Assembly (NCBI GenBank): GCA_943354625.1
Contig: CALRCS010000002.1
Span: forward strand, 1-23,876
Length of the DNA stretch: 23,876 bases
Direction of reading: 5' to 3'
DNA from: Candidatus Nomurabacteria bacterium
GTDB lineage: Bacteria; Patescibacteriota; Minisyncoccia; Phycocordibacterales; PALSA-1337
The notes under the pieces are model-generated. The model saw nothing but the letters and a program-made list of their open reading frames with translations. It was not told the DNA's origin and made no database searches. Positions 15,051-22,063 of this stretch are shown piece by piece. Both the position numbers and the translations under genes were made by a program. Numbering within the stretch: the first letter of the stretch is position 1; each line of letters opens with the position of its first letter.

Positions 15051-16322
15051 ATGAACAAATTTCTCGAAAAAATAACTATAGTGTTTCGGGACGCTACACT
15101 TCGTAAGAGAATAGGTTTCACCATTGGTGCCCTTGTTGTTTTTCGTCTTCTTGCAACTATTCCAATTCCCGGAATTGATATCGCTAGTTTGGGAAGACTT
15201 CTTGCTGGAAATCAATTTCTCGGTTTATTAGATGTATTTTCTGGAGGAGGTATTTCAAAGCTTTCAATAGTAATGCTTGGAGTAGGTCCATATATTACTG
15301 GATCTATTATTATTCAGCTTTTGACTATGATGATTCCAAGTATAAAGTCAATGATGCAAGAAGATGGAGAAGCTGGACGAGCTAAGCTTTCTCAATACTC
15401 TAGACTTATCTCTGTACCTCTAGCTTTACTTCAAGCTTATGCTTTTATCAGTCTTTTCCAGAGTCAGAATGTTTTTCTTCCAATGACTGGGCTCGTATTA
15501 TTTGTAAATATTATTATAGTTACTTCAGGGTCAATATTACTTATGTGGATAGGTGAACTTATTTCTGAATTTGGTATTGGAAATGGTGTGTCATTGATTA
15601 TCTTTGCTGGTATCGTAGCTGTTTTGCCACAAAAGATTTTCCAATTCATCGCTGGTTTTAACCCAGCAGATCTCCCAGTTTATTTACTTGCTTTGGTTAT
15701 CGGTCTTGTTGTAATCATCGCTGTTGTTGTGGTCACTGAAGCAGAGAGATCTGTTCCAGTAACGTATGCAAAACAGGTTAGAGGAAATAAAGTTTATGGT
15801 GGTGTTTCCACATATCTTCCTCTTCGCTTAAATCAGGCTGGAGTTATCCCAATTATTTTTGCTCTTTCTATTTTGCTCTTTCCTCAGATTATCGCAAATT
15901 ATTTTAAAGATTCCTTAAATACAATCGTTGCTAGTGTCGCCACATCTGTTTCAGATTTCCTTGCTAATTCATGGACACACGCTATTATTTATTTCTTTCT
16001 TGTATTTATTTTTACGTATTTCTACACTGCAGTTACTTTTGACCCAAAGCAAATTTCAGAAAATCTCCAGAAGAGTGGTGCATTCATTCCTGGCGTTCGT
16101 CCCGGTGAATCTACAATGGAGTATTTGGGTAAAATCGTAACACGTATAACTCTCGTAGGCGCATTATTTCTAGGTATTATCGCTGTTTTGCCTGTTATTA
16201 CTCAGGGTATTACACAAAATCAATCTCTAGCTATTGGAGGTACAGCCCTTCTAATCGTCGTCTCAGTTGTGCTTGATCTTCTAAAGAAAATTGATGCACA
16301 GATTTCAATGAGGGAATATTAA
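15051..16322 (+). CDS. secY: Protein translocase subunit SecY
   Basis: Channel of the Sec translocon in the cytoplasmic membrane. The 423-residue protein has about ten hydrophobic segments. Near the N terminus is RLLATIPIPGID, then FSGGGISKLSIVMLGVGPYITGSII (plug and TM2 region), LISEFGIGNGVSLIIFAGIV, and the cytosolic loop YLPLRLNQAGVIPIIFA. Near the end, GAFIPGVRPGESTMEYL matches the C-terminal loop that contacts the ribosome and SecA. Its place after L15 is the conserved one. Confidence 0.98.
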   Translation: MNKFLEKITIVFRDATLRKRIGFTIGALVVFRLLATIPIPGIDIASLGRLLAGNQFLGLLDVFSGGGISKLSIVMLGVGPYITGSIIIQLLTMMIPSIKSMMQEDGEAGRAKLSQYSRLISVPLALLQAYAFISLFQSQNVFLPMTGLVLFVNIIIVTSGSILLMWIGELISEFGIGNGVSLIIFAGIVAVLPQKIFQFIAGFNPADLPVYLLALVIGLVVIIAVVVVTEAERSVPVTYAKQVRGNKVYGGVSTYLPLRLNQAGVIPIIFALSILLFPQIIANYFKDSLNTIVASVATSVSDFLANSWTHAIIYFFLVFIFTYFYTAVTFDPKQISENLQKSGAFIPGVRPGESTMEYLGKIVTRITLVGALFLGIIAVLPVITQGITQNQSLAIGGTALLIVVSVVLDLLKKIDAQISMREY

Positions 16323-16333
16323 AGAATTTGAGT

Positions 16334-16339
16334 TATAAT
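16334..16339 (+). promoter_or_regulatory. Possible -10 element giving a leaderless adk transcript
   Basis: A consensus TATAAT ends six bases before the adk ATG (16346). No good -35 is visible. The geometry matches the TrmB promoter at 19889-19917, where the -10 is also six bases from the ATG, so a leaderless transcript is plausible. Confidence 0.4.
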
Positions 16340-16345
16340 ATACCT

Positions 16346-16939
16346 ATGATTCCTAAAAGTTTTATATTTATAGGCCGATCAGGCTGTGGAAAGGGCACAC
16401 AAGCAAAACTCCTTTCTGATTATCTAAATAAAGTAGATCCTACTAGAGATGTTCTTTATGTTCAGAGTGGCCAGGAGTTTCGTGATTTTATAAAAGGCAA
16501 TTCTGAGACCCAGAGGCTTTCAAAAATAATTTATGATGTCGGAGGTCTTCAGCCAGAATTTCTTGCTATATATATGTGGGTTAATGTTTTGGTAAATAAG
16601 TACACAAAGAATGAACATATCATAATGGATGGTATGCCGAGAAAGTTCCATGAAGCGGGAGTTCTAGATTCTATTTTTGATTTTTATAAATTAAAAAAGC
16701 CAATTGTTATAAATATTGATATTAGTAAGGAAATGTCTATCAATCGTCTTATGGCTAGAAAAAGACTTGATGATACAAGGGAAGATATAGAAGCACGCTT
16801 ATCGTGGTATGAGACTGATGTTGTTCCTGCTATTGGATATTATAGAGAAAATAAAAACTATCAGTTTATCGGTTTGGATGGTGATCGACCTATAGAAGAT
16901 GTTCATAAAGATATTATTTCCAAAATTATCCTAGACTAG
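16346..16939 (+). CDS. adk: Adenylate kinase (divergent)
   Basis: Nucleoside monophosphate kinase that interconverts AMP, ADP and ATP. The P-loop is GRSGCGKGT (residues 10-18). AMP-site DGMPR replaces the usual DGFPR, and the short LID region is RLMARKRLDDTREDIEARL, so this is the short-LID form without a zinc finger. It has 197 residues. The ATG at 16346 is preferred over a TTG at 16328 because it places the P-loop at the usual distance from the N terminus. It lies between secY and map, the conserved bacterial order. Confidence 0.88.
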   Translation: MIPKSFIFIGRSGCGKGTQAKLLSDYLNKVDPTRDVLYVQSGQEFRDFIKGNSETQRLSKIIYDVGGLQPEFLAIYMWVNVLVNKYTKNEHIIMDGMPRKFHEAGVLDSIFDFYKLKKPIVINIDISKEMSINRLMARKRLDDTREDIEARLSWYETDVVPAIGYYRENKNYQFIGLDGDRPIEDVHKDIISKIILD

Positions 16940-16940
16940 T

Positions 16941-17714
16941 ATGATAACAATAAAGACTAAAGAGGATATACAGATTCTAAGAGAAGGAGGGAAGAGGCAT
17001 GCTGAGATTCTTCAAATTTTAAAAAAAATGGTGAAGCCTGGAGTAACTGCCCGCGAGATCGATGATGAAGCGTATAGACTTATAATTGAAGGTGGAGACA
17101 CTCCCGCTTTTTTAAACTATAAACCTTCTGGAGCGAAGCGTCCTTTTCCGGCTAGTCTTTGTATTTCAATAAACGATGAAGTGGTGCACGGTATCCCAAA
17201 TGAAAAAGAAAAAGTTTTAAAAGAAGGAGACATTATTTCTATTGATCTTGGTTTGGTTCACAAAGGTCTTATAACTGATTCAGCTATAACGGTTGCTGTT
17301 GGGGATATTTTACCCGAGCTAGCGAAACTACTCGAAGCTACAGAAAACGCTCTTACGGCTGGTATAAAGGCAGCGAAGGGCGGAAAAAAGGTTGGGGATA
17401 TAGGTGTATCCATAGAAAGAATCGGTATTGCAGGTGGATATGGAATAGTAGAAGAATTGGCTGGGCATGGCGTAGGGTATAAGGTACATGAAGATCCTTT
17501 TATTCCAAACTTTGGTAAAGCAGGTAGTGGCGAAGTTTTGAAACCTGGGATGGTTATCGCTATTGAGCCTATGTTTAATCTAGGATCAAAGTATATTATT
17601 TTAGATAAAGAGGATGGCTATACTTATAGAACAAAAGACGGTAAAGCAAGTGCGCATTTTGAGCATACGATTCTGATAACTAAAGGTGGGGCGGAGGTAC
17701 TGACAGGAGTTTAG
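16941..17714 (+). CDS. map: Methionine aminopeptidase, type I
   Basis: Removes the initiator methionine co-translationally. The five metal ligands are visible: D102 (ISIDLG), D113 (LITDSA), H176 (GHGVG), E209 (IAIEPM) and E241 (HFEHT). The substrate-site H83 is in VVHGIP. At 257 residues, with no N-terminal zinc finger, it is the type Ia form. It starts one base after the adk stop. In many bacteria infA, rpmJ, rpsM and others follow; here they do not. Confidence 0.97.
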   Translation: MITIKTKEDIQILREGGKRHAEILQILKKMVKPGVTAREIDDEAYRLIIEGGDTPAFLNYKPSGAKRPFPASLCISINDEVVHGIPNEKEKVLKEGDIISIDLGLVHKGLITDSAITVAVGDILPELAKLLEATENALTAGIKAAKGGKKVGDIGVSIERIGIAGGYGIVEELAGHGVGYKVHEDPFIPNFGKAGSGEVLKPGMVIAIEPMFNLGSKYIILDKEDGYTYRTKDGKASAHFEHTILITKGGAEVLTGV

Positions 17715-17740
17715 GGTTTTTGTGTTAAAATTATTTGTAT

Positions 17741-19102
17741 ATGAATTATGGTCAACCTAAAATTGAAGAAAACATTGACCATGATGATTTGATGTATGCG
17801 TCTTATGTCGAATTTGATGGTTTAGATGAGAAATTAAAAGATAAAGTCAAAAAGCTGGTTGAAATAGAAGGAGATAAAGCACTTCAGGTATTTATAGATT
17901 ACTATAGAATTGATCATGATCTTGGTATTCAAGCTCTTGAAATTTTATCTAGATGTAGTGAAAAAGTTACTACTGATATAATATTGGACTTACTTTCTAG
18001 TATCGTATTTTATATTAATCATCTAGATAAAGAATTTGTTAATATCAAATTTGACCCAAAATTTCAAAATGAAGATGAAGAATTAAAACCTAGAGAGGTT
18101 ATTGTAAAAGAAAATATTATACCCGAAGTTCGAAGAATTATCTTAGAAAAAGTTGGTAAAGCTCTATCAAATATTACTAATGAAGATGAAGTAAATACTG
18201 ATGAAATTATAAAACATTTAAAAAATATAAACCCACATGCAATAATGGTTGGGGCAATGTTACTTACATCTCAAAGTAAATTTGAAAATGCTGATATGAA
18301 TGAAATGCCATTCCTTAAACTAATAGAGTATGAAGGGGATACAACATATATAAATGATCCTGAGTTTGTTAAATCACTAGAAGATATATATAAAATAAAT
18401 TATGCTGATAAACCAGAATTATTAAAGAAACTTTTAAAATCATTTGAAAATGAGAGAAATAGTAGAAATGCCTTTTTTAAAGTAGTAGAACTTGACGGAA
18501 AGCCAATAGCTTTTTGTACATTCAGGTTCGATGAAGATCAGTCTATCCACTTTGGTAAATTTAATGTACACCCTGATTTTGTAGGTATAAAGCTTGGTGA
18601 ACAAATATTAAATGAAACACTTGATGAATACTCGATTACGCATGTAATAAAAGCTGAATGTGATAGGGATACTAGAGTCGCTTCGAAGTATCTAGAAAAA
18701 GGATTTATTGCATATAAAGAATATAAATTAGATGAGATTATGTGTTGGGACATAGTTAGAAATGATTCCATGAATAAGGATTTGGTTACTAAGTCAGTCG
18801 ATATAGACTTTATAATGAAGCATATTGAACTTGGTGTCTGGGCGCCTTTAAATCTAACCCCTGATCTAGAACAAACAAAAGTATACGCTATTGAAGCAGA
18901 TAAGTTCAAAGATAATCCACTAGAATTATTATCTTCTGAAAAGGGATATGTTATAACACGAATGTCACGAGAAAAGACCTCTGATGGGAAAGATGAAATA
19001 GTAGTTATTGTGGCAGAAAGAATTGGAGAAAATTTAGAAAAGTATATTAATGAGTTCAAAAGACCTGAAGTTGTTCAAACTCGTCATTCAATAATTGTAT
19101 AG
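17741..19102 (+). CDS. GNAT-domain protein with long unassigned N-terminal region
   Basis: The protein has 453 residues. The GNAT acetyltransferase signature lies at about residues 240-340: FFKVVELDGKPIAFCTFRF, then FNVHPDFVGIKLGEQIL (motif A; acetyl-CoA pyrophosphate loop in the GIKLGEQ part) and ASKYLEKGFIAY (motif B). The N-terminal 200 residues are acidic and helical with no family I recognise; the C-terminal 110 are also unassigned. The ATG at 17741 is chosen over a TTG two codons upstream. It is convergent with the TrmB-type gene, only 12 bp separating the ends. Substrate unknown. Confidence 0.7.
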   Translation: MNYGQPKIEENIDHDDLMYASYVEFDGLDEKLKDKVKKLVEIEGDKALQVFIDYYRIDHDLGIQALEILSRCSEKVTTDIILDLLSSIVFYINHLDKEFVNIKFDPKFQNEDEELKPREVIVKENIIPEVRRIILEKVGKALSNITNEDEVNTDEIIKHLKNINPHAIMVGAMLLTSQSKFENADMNEMPFLKLIEYEGDTTYINDPEFVKSLEDIYKINYADKPELLKKLLKSFENERNSRNAFFKVVELDGKPIAFCTFRFDEDQSIHFGKFNVHPDFVGIKLGEQILNETLDEYSITHVIKAECDRDTRVASKYLEKGFIAYKEYKLDEIMCWDIVRNDSMNKDLVTKSVDIDFIMKHIELGVWAPLNLTPDLEQTKVYAIEADKFKDNPLELLSSEKGYVITRMSREKTSDGKDEIVVIVAERIGENLEKYINEFKRPEVVQTRHSIIV

Positions 19103-19114
19103 TTTTTGTAAATA

Positions 19115-19882
19115 TTAGAATACTGTTTCTGGGGTAGTCTCCCAAGTATATTCGAAAAGATCCTTGTGCATATTATAGATACGTTTATCTTCAATAATAA
19201 TACCAATCATTTCTTTTTCTGAAAGCGTTATGTAAGAAACTTTATTGTCATATATTTGCATAACAGTCTGGAATGGAACAGCTAAAGTTTTGATAAGCTT
19301 TATATCTGTTACATTTTTAAAATAATCTTTAAGAAAATTTCTAGCAAAAGGTGTATCAAGTAAGATCGCTTTCTTTTTTATATTAAATTTATCACGCTTT
19401 TTTACATACTCTGTATTTATATCAGGAATGTATTTCTGAATAGATTCAATATCTGCATATGAGTATATTTCTGTTTGAGTAGAAAGGGAATCATCTAATA
19501 CTTTTTTCATACCCTCTAAACCCTCAAAAAACTGAACATTAGGTTTTCCAGAAATTAGATTGTAATCGGATGATATTTTATTGATCACTGAGTTTAGTGA
19601 AGTCTCTACTGCTTTTATCTCCTGATCTCTTTTTTCAAGAATTTTTCTAAGTCCATTGGGGTGTAAAGGGAAGAACATGGCTATTTTTGCTATATTTTCC
19701 TTTTTTTCAACAAGCCCCATCTCTATGAGCTGTTCTAATACTTTATAGACCATACCCCTTTTAATACCTGTTTTATGGGTAATACTACGTGCTGGTATAA
19801 GTCCGCCTTGAATTAGAGCTTCATATACTGATGCTTGTTCTTTTGATAATCCTATTTGAATTAAAAATTGTTCGTATATCAT
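19115..19882 (-). CDS. TrmB-family transcriptional regulator
   Basis: The N-terminal winged helix (residues about 5-70) reads QIGLSKEQASVYEALIQGG, ITHKTGIKRGMVYKVLEQL and MGLVEKKE, the TrmB pattern. A coiled-coil segment (RKILEKRDQEIKAVETSLNSVI) follows. The C-terminal half (NVQFFEGLEGMKKVLDDSL onward) is the effector-like phospholipase-D-related region of TrmB relatives, without obvious sugar-binding residues. It has 255 residues. Its promoter starts transcription at or beside the ATG (leaderless). Two TGTCA-N8-TGACA palindromes in the upstream region overlap its own -35 and that of the divergent array, suggesting autorepression and control of the array. Confidence 0.88.
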   Translation of the reverse strand: MIYEQFLIQIGLSKEQASVYEALIQGGLIPARSITHKTGIKRGMVYKVLEQLIEMGLVEKKENIAKIAMFFPLHPNGLRKILEKRDQEIKAVETSLNSVINKISSDYNLISGKPNVQFFEGLEGMKKVLDDSLSTQTEIYSYADIESIQKYIPDINTEYVKKRDKFNIKKKAILLDTPFARNFLKDYFKNVTDIKLIKTLAVPFQTVMQIYDNKVSYITLSEKEMIGIIIEDKRIYNMHKDLFEYTWETTPETVF

Positions 19883-19888
19883 GGTAAT

Positions 19889-19917
19889 AGTATAGCACTT
19901 AGTTGTTTATGTCACAA
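19889..19917 (-). promoter_or_regulatory. Promoter of the TrmB gene (leaderless)
   Basis: Minus strand: TTGTGA (19917-19912), 17 nt, TATACT (19894-19889) preceded by TGC. Only six bases (ATTACC) separate the -10 from the ATG, so transcription would begin at about the start codon. Confidence 0.7.
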
Positions 19918-19927
19918 GACTATGACA
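19910..19927. promoter_or_regulatory. Candidate operator 1
   Basis: TGTCA (19910-19914), 8 nt, TGACA (19923-19927), then ATA. It overlaps the -35 of the TrmB gene. It has the same spacing and the same ATA flank as operator 2, 85 bp away. A lone TGTCA half-site is at 19962-19966. Confidence 0.6.
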
Positions 19928-19994
19928 ATAACCAACTGTGGATAAGCCATTTTTACCCATATGTCATAATCTTTCGCGAAATATGGAAACTTCT

Positions 19995-20012
19995 TGTCAT
20001 GTGATATTGACA
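19995..20012. promoter_or_regulatory. Candidate operator 2
   Basis: TGTCA (19995-19999), 8 nt, TGACA (20008-20012), then ATA. It overlaps the TTGACA -35 of the array promoter. A protein bound here would block RNA polymerase, so repression by the neighbouring TrmB-family protein is the simplest reading. Confidence 0.6.
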
Positions 20013-20035
20013 ATATCTAAATATAATGCTATTAT
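20007..20035 (+). promoter_or_regulatory. Strong promoter of the structured array
   Basis: TTGACA (20007-20012), exactly 17 nt, TATTAT (20030-20035) preceded by TGC. This is the closest to consensus of all promoters in the window. The start point would be near 20042, more than 500 nt before the first gene. Confidence 0.75.
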
Positions 20036-20041
20036 AAACCC

Positions 20042-20563
20042 AGATAGGATAGATAAAGAAAAGTTCTTCGAGTAAATATACAAATGATTGTTCTTCACCT
20101 CTATATAAAGAGGAGAGAGTGAAGTGTAAACCAGTCATATTTATATTTAATTAAGGGTCTCGCAATGAGATCATCTGACGATAAGAAACTAACCATTTCT
20201 AATCTTCAGGAATCTCCTTACGAATAGATTCATAATTTCTTAGAGGAGAGAGTGAATCGATACGAAAGTAGGGAAGTTATTTGACAATTAAATAGCGAAG
20301 TAAAAATCATACAAGTAAATGTGTGATAGGAAACGTGAAGTAGTAAATATACTTTGCAATGTTATTCCTCTTCGCCCCACTACATCCATAGCGTAATAAA
20401 CTTAACAATTGGTGGGGTAAGAGGGGTCGCATGCTTCACCGTGTGGTGGAGTGAGTGATTCCTAAATGCTCTATAAATAAACAAATAGAGCGAACCAGTC
20501 ACAATGGTGGGACATACCCAAACTGTGAGCTAATCCGCAAGATTGCAGAAAGCCTGCATTAAC
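20042..20563 (+). ncRNA. Long hairpin-rich leader or noncoding RNA
   Basis: There is no convincing ORF in this 520-nt stretch. Stem-loops visible: two copies of a motif with AGAGGAGAGAG (20093-20124, 20227-20258); a G-U-containing 8-bp stem 20306-20327; a long two-part stem CCTCTT+CCCCAC (20367-20380) with GTGGGG+AAGAGG (20412-20424); TTCACC-GTGT-GGTGGA (20435-20450); GCTCTAT/ATAGAGC (20468-20491); TCACA/TGTGA near 20499-20527; and TGCAG/CTGCA (20544-20558) just before the ATG. It could be a 5' leader with regulatory function or a separate RNA; I match it to no known family (not tmRNA, RNase P, SRP or 6S by signature). Confidence 0.6.
20093..20258 (+). repeat. Two copies of a purine-bulge RNA motif
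   Basis: The 15-mer AGAGGAGAGAGTGAA occurs at 20109-20123 and 20242-20256. In both copies its TGAA end closes a stem with different but complementary bases: CTTCA/TGAAG (20093-20097/20120-20124) and GATTCA/TGAATC (20227-20232/20253-20258). In both, a pyrimidine tract (CCTCT or TTTCT) can pair with AGAGG. The changed but still paired closing stems argue for a real RNA structure. Confidence 0.65.
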
Positions 20564-21082
20564 ATGAAGACACTAATACTACACAACACCGGCATGGATA
20601 CTGAAAACTGGACAACCTCCTTATGGCTCAATGACCAAGGTATTAAAGGGTATGGAGGAGTTGTAGATATTCTAGATGAGTATGTAGAACACGGACGTTT
20701 GAAGTCTGGGTACAGACTGGAACGTCACGATAGCCATGGGTCAGTGGAACTCACATCCTATGAGGAGGAGGTTGTGGGCGGTCAGGTATTTGATGGTGCT
20801 AAGACGGTTCATGCCGTGCTGAAGCCACGTCAAATCACCATCAACGAGCAAAAGGTAATGACCTTACCTGAATTGCCTGATGCACGTTGGCTCCGCGAGT
20901 GTTATCGACTTGGTATGAACCCACTACCTACATGTCGTCATGCTTTTCCTGGGTGGCACTGGGAATACATGGCTGGAATTGGAGAGGGGGAGGGTTTCAA
21001 TGTCTCCTTAGATGGAAGGACAGTCGAGTTCCCGACTGTTGAAATTGGAAAGGGTGGCGGACGTGTGTTTGCTACGAGGTAG
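20564..21082 (+). CDS. Array gene 1: unknown protein, 172 residues
   Basis: I do not recognise this protein. It is soluble, with no signal or membrane segment. It is rich in Gly, Glu and aromatic residues, with HAFPGWHWEYMAGIG as a conspicuous Trp-rich segment (about residues 130-145) and a Gly-rich C terminus (EIGKGGGRVFATR). The ATG at 20564 is chosen over an upstream TTG at 20543 because the TTG lies within a leader hairpin (TGCAG/CTGCA) that sits directly before the ATG, as in the other array genes. No Shine-Dalgarno is present. It is the first gene after the 20007 promoter and long leader; the 136-nt repeat follows the stop. Confidence 0.65.
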   Translation: MKTLILHNTGMDTENWTTSLWLNDQGIKGYGGVVDILDEYVEHGRLKSGYRLERHDSHGSVELTSYEEEVVGGQVFDGAKTVHAVLKPRQITINEQKVMTLPELPDARWLRECYRLGMNPLPTCRHAFPGWHWEYMAGIGEGEGFNVSLDGRTVEFPTVEIGKGGGRVFATR

Positions 21083-21098
21083 TCTCACGACTTTCACC

Positions 21099-21234
21099 GT
21101 TGTAAGTTTCTACGTCAAACTTACTGTCTTGCTGATCTACATTAACGATCAGCAATTTATCAAGCACATCGACCTCTCAAACGATTGGGAGATGGTGGGC
21201 TTGAAGATTTAAAATAACAACAAACAAAAGCACC
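21099..21234 (+). repeat. 136-nt structured direct repeat, copy 1
   Basis: Near-identical (134 of 136) to 23722-23857. Contains GTAAGTTT/AAACTTAC (8 bp, 21102-21124), TTGCTGATC/GATCAGCAA (9 bp, 21129-21155), and a larger stem TCAAGC/GCTTGA with inner CATC/GATG and TCTC/GGGA pairings, then an A-rich, unstructured linker. One frame through it could encode a short peptide ending HIDLSNDWEMVGLKI, but perfect hairpins and identity past the stop codon favour an RNA element. Confidence 0.9.
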
Positions 21235-21245
21235 AGAAATGGTGC
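21230..21245 (+). promoter_or_regulatory. Pre-start hairpin of array gene 2
   Basis: GCACC (21230-21234), a 6-nt loop, GGTGC (21241-21245), followed by GGAAAGGTAAA and the ATG. The same hairpin and spacing recur at 22035-22049 and 23853-23867, and a GACACC/GGTGTC version lies at 22645-22660. Confidence 0.7.
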
Positions 21246-21256
21246 GGAAAGGTAAA

Positions 21257-21517
21257 ATGAAAGAAGATATGTCAGGATGGGTAAAATGTCAGCAGCGTGG
21301 TGGAGGAACATACCCCATCACATGGCACTCTCAAGGTGCCACTATGTCCTTGGCCGAGGCGGCCAAGTACATGGGATTCCTCCCCCCGACTTGGAAGGCG
21401 GGAGATGAGCCCTTGCTTGAAGGGCATCCCCTAACGGTTGCCGTTGGAAAACAGGTGCGGGGCGGATACGACTTCCGCTCAGTGGGAGGAGAAAAAGCGG
21501 TAGAGAGGGTCTATTGA
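21257..21517 (+). CDS. Array gene 2: unknown small protein, 86 residues
   Basis: Unrecognised. It has one cysteine and a Gly-rich N-terminal part (KCQQRGGGTYPITW). In the middle is AEAAKYMGFLPPTWKAGD, which looks like a short helix of the kind seen in small DNA- or RNA-binding proteins; that is inference only. The ATG at 21257 follows the hairpin and a GGAAAGG purine stretch at the usual ribosome-binding distance; an ATG at 21269 is an alternative. Base composition is richer in GC than the ribosomal genes. Confidence 0.6.
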   Translation: MKEDMSGWVKCQQRGGGTYPITWHSQGATMSLAEAAKYMGFLPPTWKAGDEPLLEGHPLTVAVGKQVRGGYDFRSVGGEKAVERVY

Positions 21518-21522
21518 AAGAA

Positions 21523-21543
21523 ATAGGAATCGCGACTTCCTAT
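21523..21543 (+). repeat. Inverted repeat between array genes 2 and 3
   Basis: ATAGGAA (21523-21529) pairs perfectly with TTCCTAT (21537-21543) around a 7-nt loop, six bases after the gene 2 stop. No T tract follows, so it is not a normal terminator. Further on, CCAG (21553-21556) can pair with CTGG just before the gene 3 start. Confidence 0.55.
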
Positions 21544-21572
21544 CCATTCGGACCAGGGAGACAATTACTGGA

Positions 21573-21860
21573 GTGGGAATTGCATATCTTGGTGAAAAGG
21601 GCAGTGAAGAATTCGCTGCCGGAATCGGAGCAACGAAGTCCTGCCCAGTAGATCGGTTTGAGGTCTGTCCTCAGTTGCCACATCATCAGTTTGCCGATAA
21701 GGGAACTGTCGATATGTTTCCCGGCCTAGTGCAGTTGCACTCAGCCTATCTGGTAAAGGGAAATCTTAGAGGTGCAGATTGGACCTTAAAAGTCCTGCAA
21801 GCGATTGCAGGTTTCGCAAGTAGCCATGAAGCGTGGCATTACATGGATCTTGCGGCATAG
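21573..21860 (+). CDS. Array gene 3: unknown small protein, 95 residues
   Basis: Unrecognised. It contains two cysteines (KSCPVDRFEVCPQLP) and several histidines (PHHQF, LHSAY, SSHEAWHYMD), which could bind a metal, but the spacing fits no motif I know. The start is the GTG at 21573, with GGGAG about 12 bases upstream; no ATG is available. The frame is open upstream to about 21504, so a longer product cannot be excluded. It is followed by the GTAAGT hairpin and a dense run of stem-loops. Confidence 0.5.
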   Translation: MGIAYLGEKGSEEFAAGIGATKSCPVDRFEVCPQLPHHQFADKGTVDMFPGLVQLHSAYLVKGNLRGADWTLKVLQAIAGFASSHEAWHYMDLAA

Positions 21861-21871
21861 TAGTGCATCAA

Positions 21872-22049
21872 GTAAGTTTTTCATGTTTACTTACATTTTG
21901 CGAAAACATTAGCCGAAAGGCAAAATAGAAGGAGGCTTAGCCACAAGCTCCTTCTTCTTATAAAGCTAACAACGAAAGTTGAAGGCTTTTAGGAATACGT
22001 TCCTAGTGGATTTCGGTAAACAAAAAAACAAAAAGCACCGATGAGGTGC
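21872..22049 (+). ncRNA. Structured intergenic RNA with GNRA and UNCG stem-loops
   Basis: Consecutive stem-loops are seen here. GTAAGT/ACTTAC (21872-21894). ATTTTGC/GCAAAAT (21895-21926), which also contains GCC-GAAA-GGC. An 11-bp stem with one bulge, AGAAGGAGGCTT with AAGCTCCTTCT (21927-21955), followed by TCTTA. AAAGC-CAAC-GAAA-GTTG-GCTTT (21962-21989, GNRA loop with a 3x3 internal loop). TAGGAA-TACG-TTCCTA (21990-22005, UNCG loop). The pre-start hairpin GCACC/GGTGC (22035-22049). The 21927 stem might also terminate transcription. Confidence 0.65.
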
Positions 22050-22063
22050 GGAAAACAAATAAG

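Noticed and set aside
20281..20286. Second TTGACA in the array leader as an internal promoter
   Set aside because: No -10 element at 16-18 nt; the stretch folds as a hairpin instead.
21012..21212. 66-residue plus-strand ORF across the end of array gene 1 and repeat copy 1
   Set aside because: It overlaps gene 1 in another frame, has no start signal, and its distal part lies in perfect hairpins that are identical past the stop codon in copy 2. RNA is the better explanation, though a short peptide is not fully excluded.
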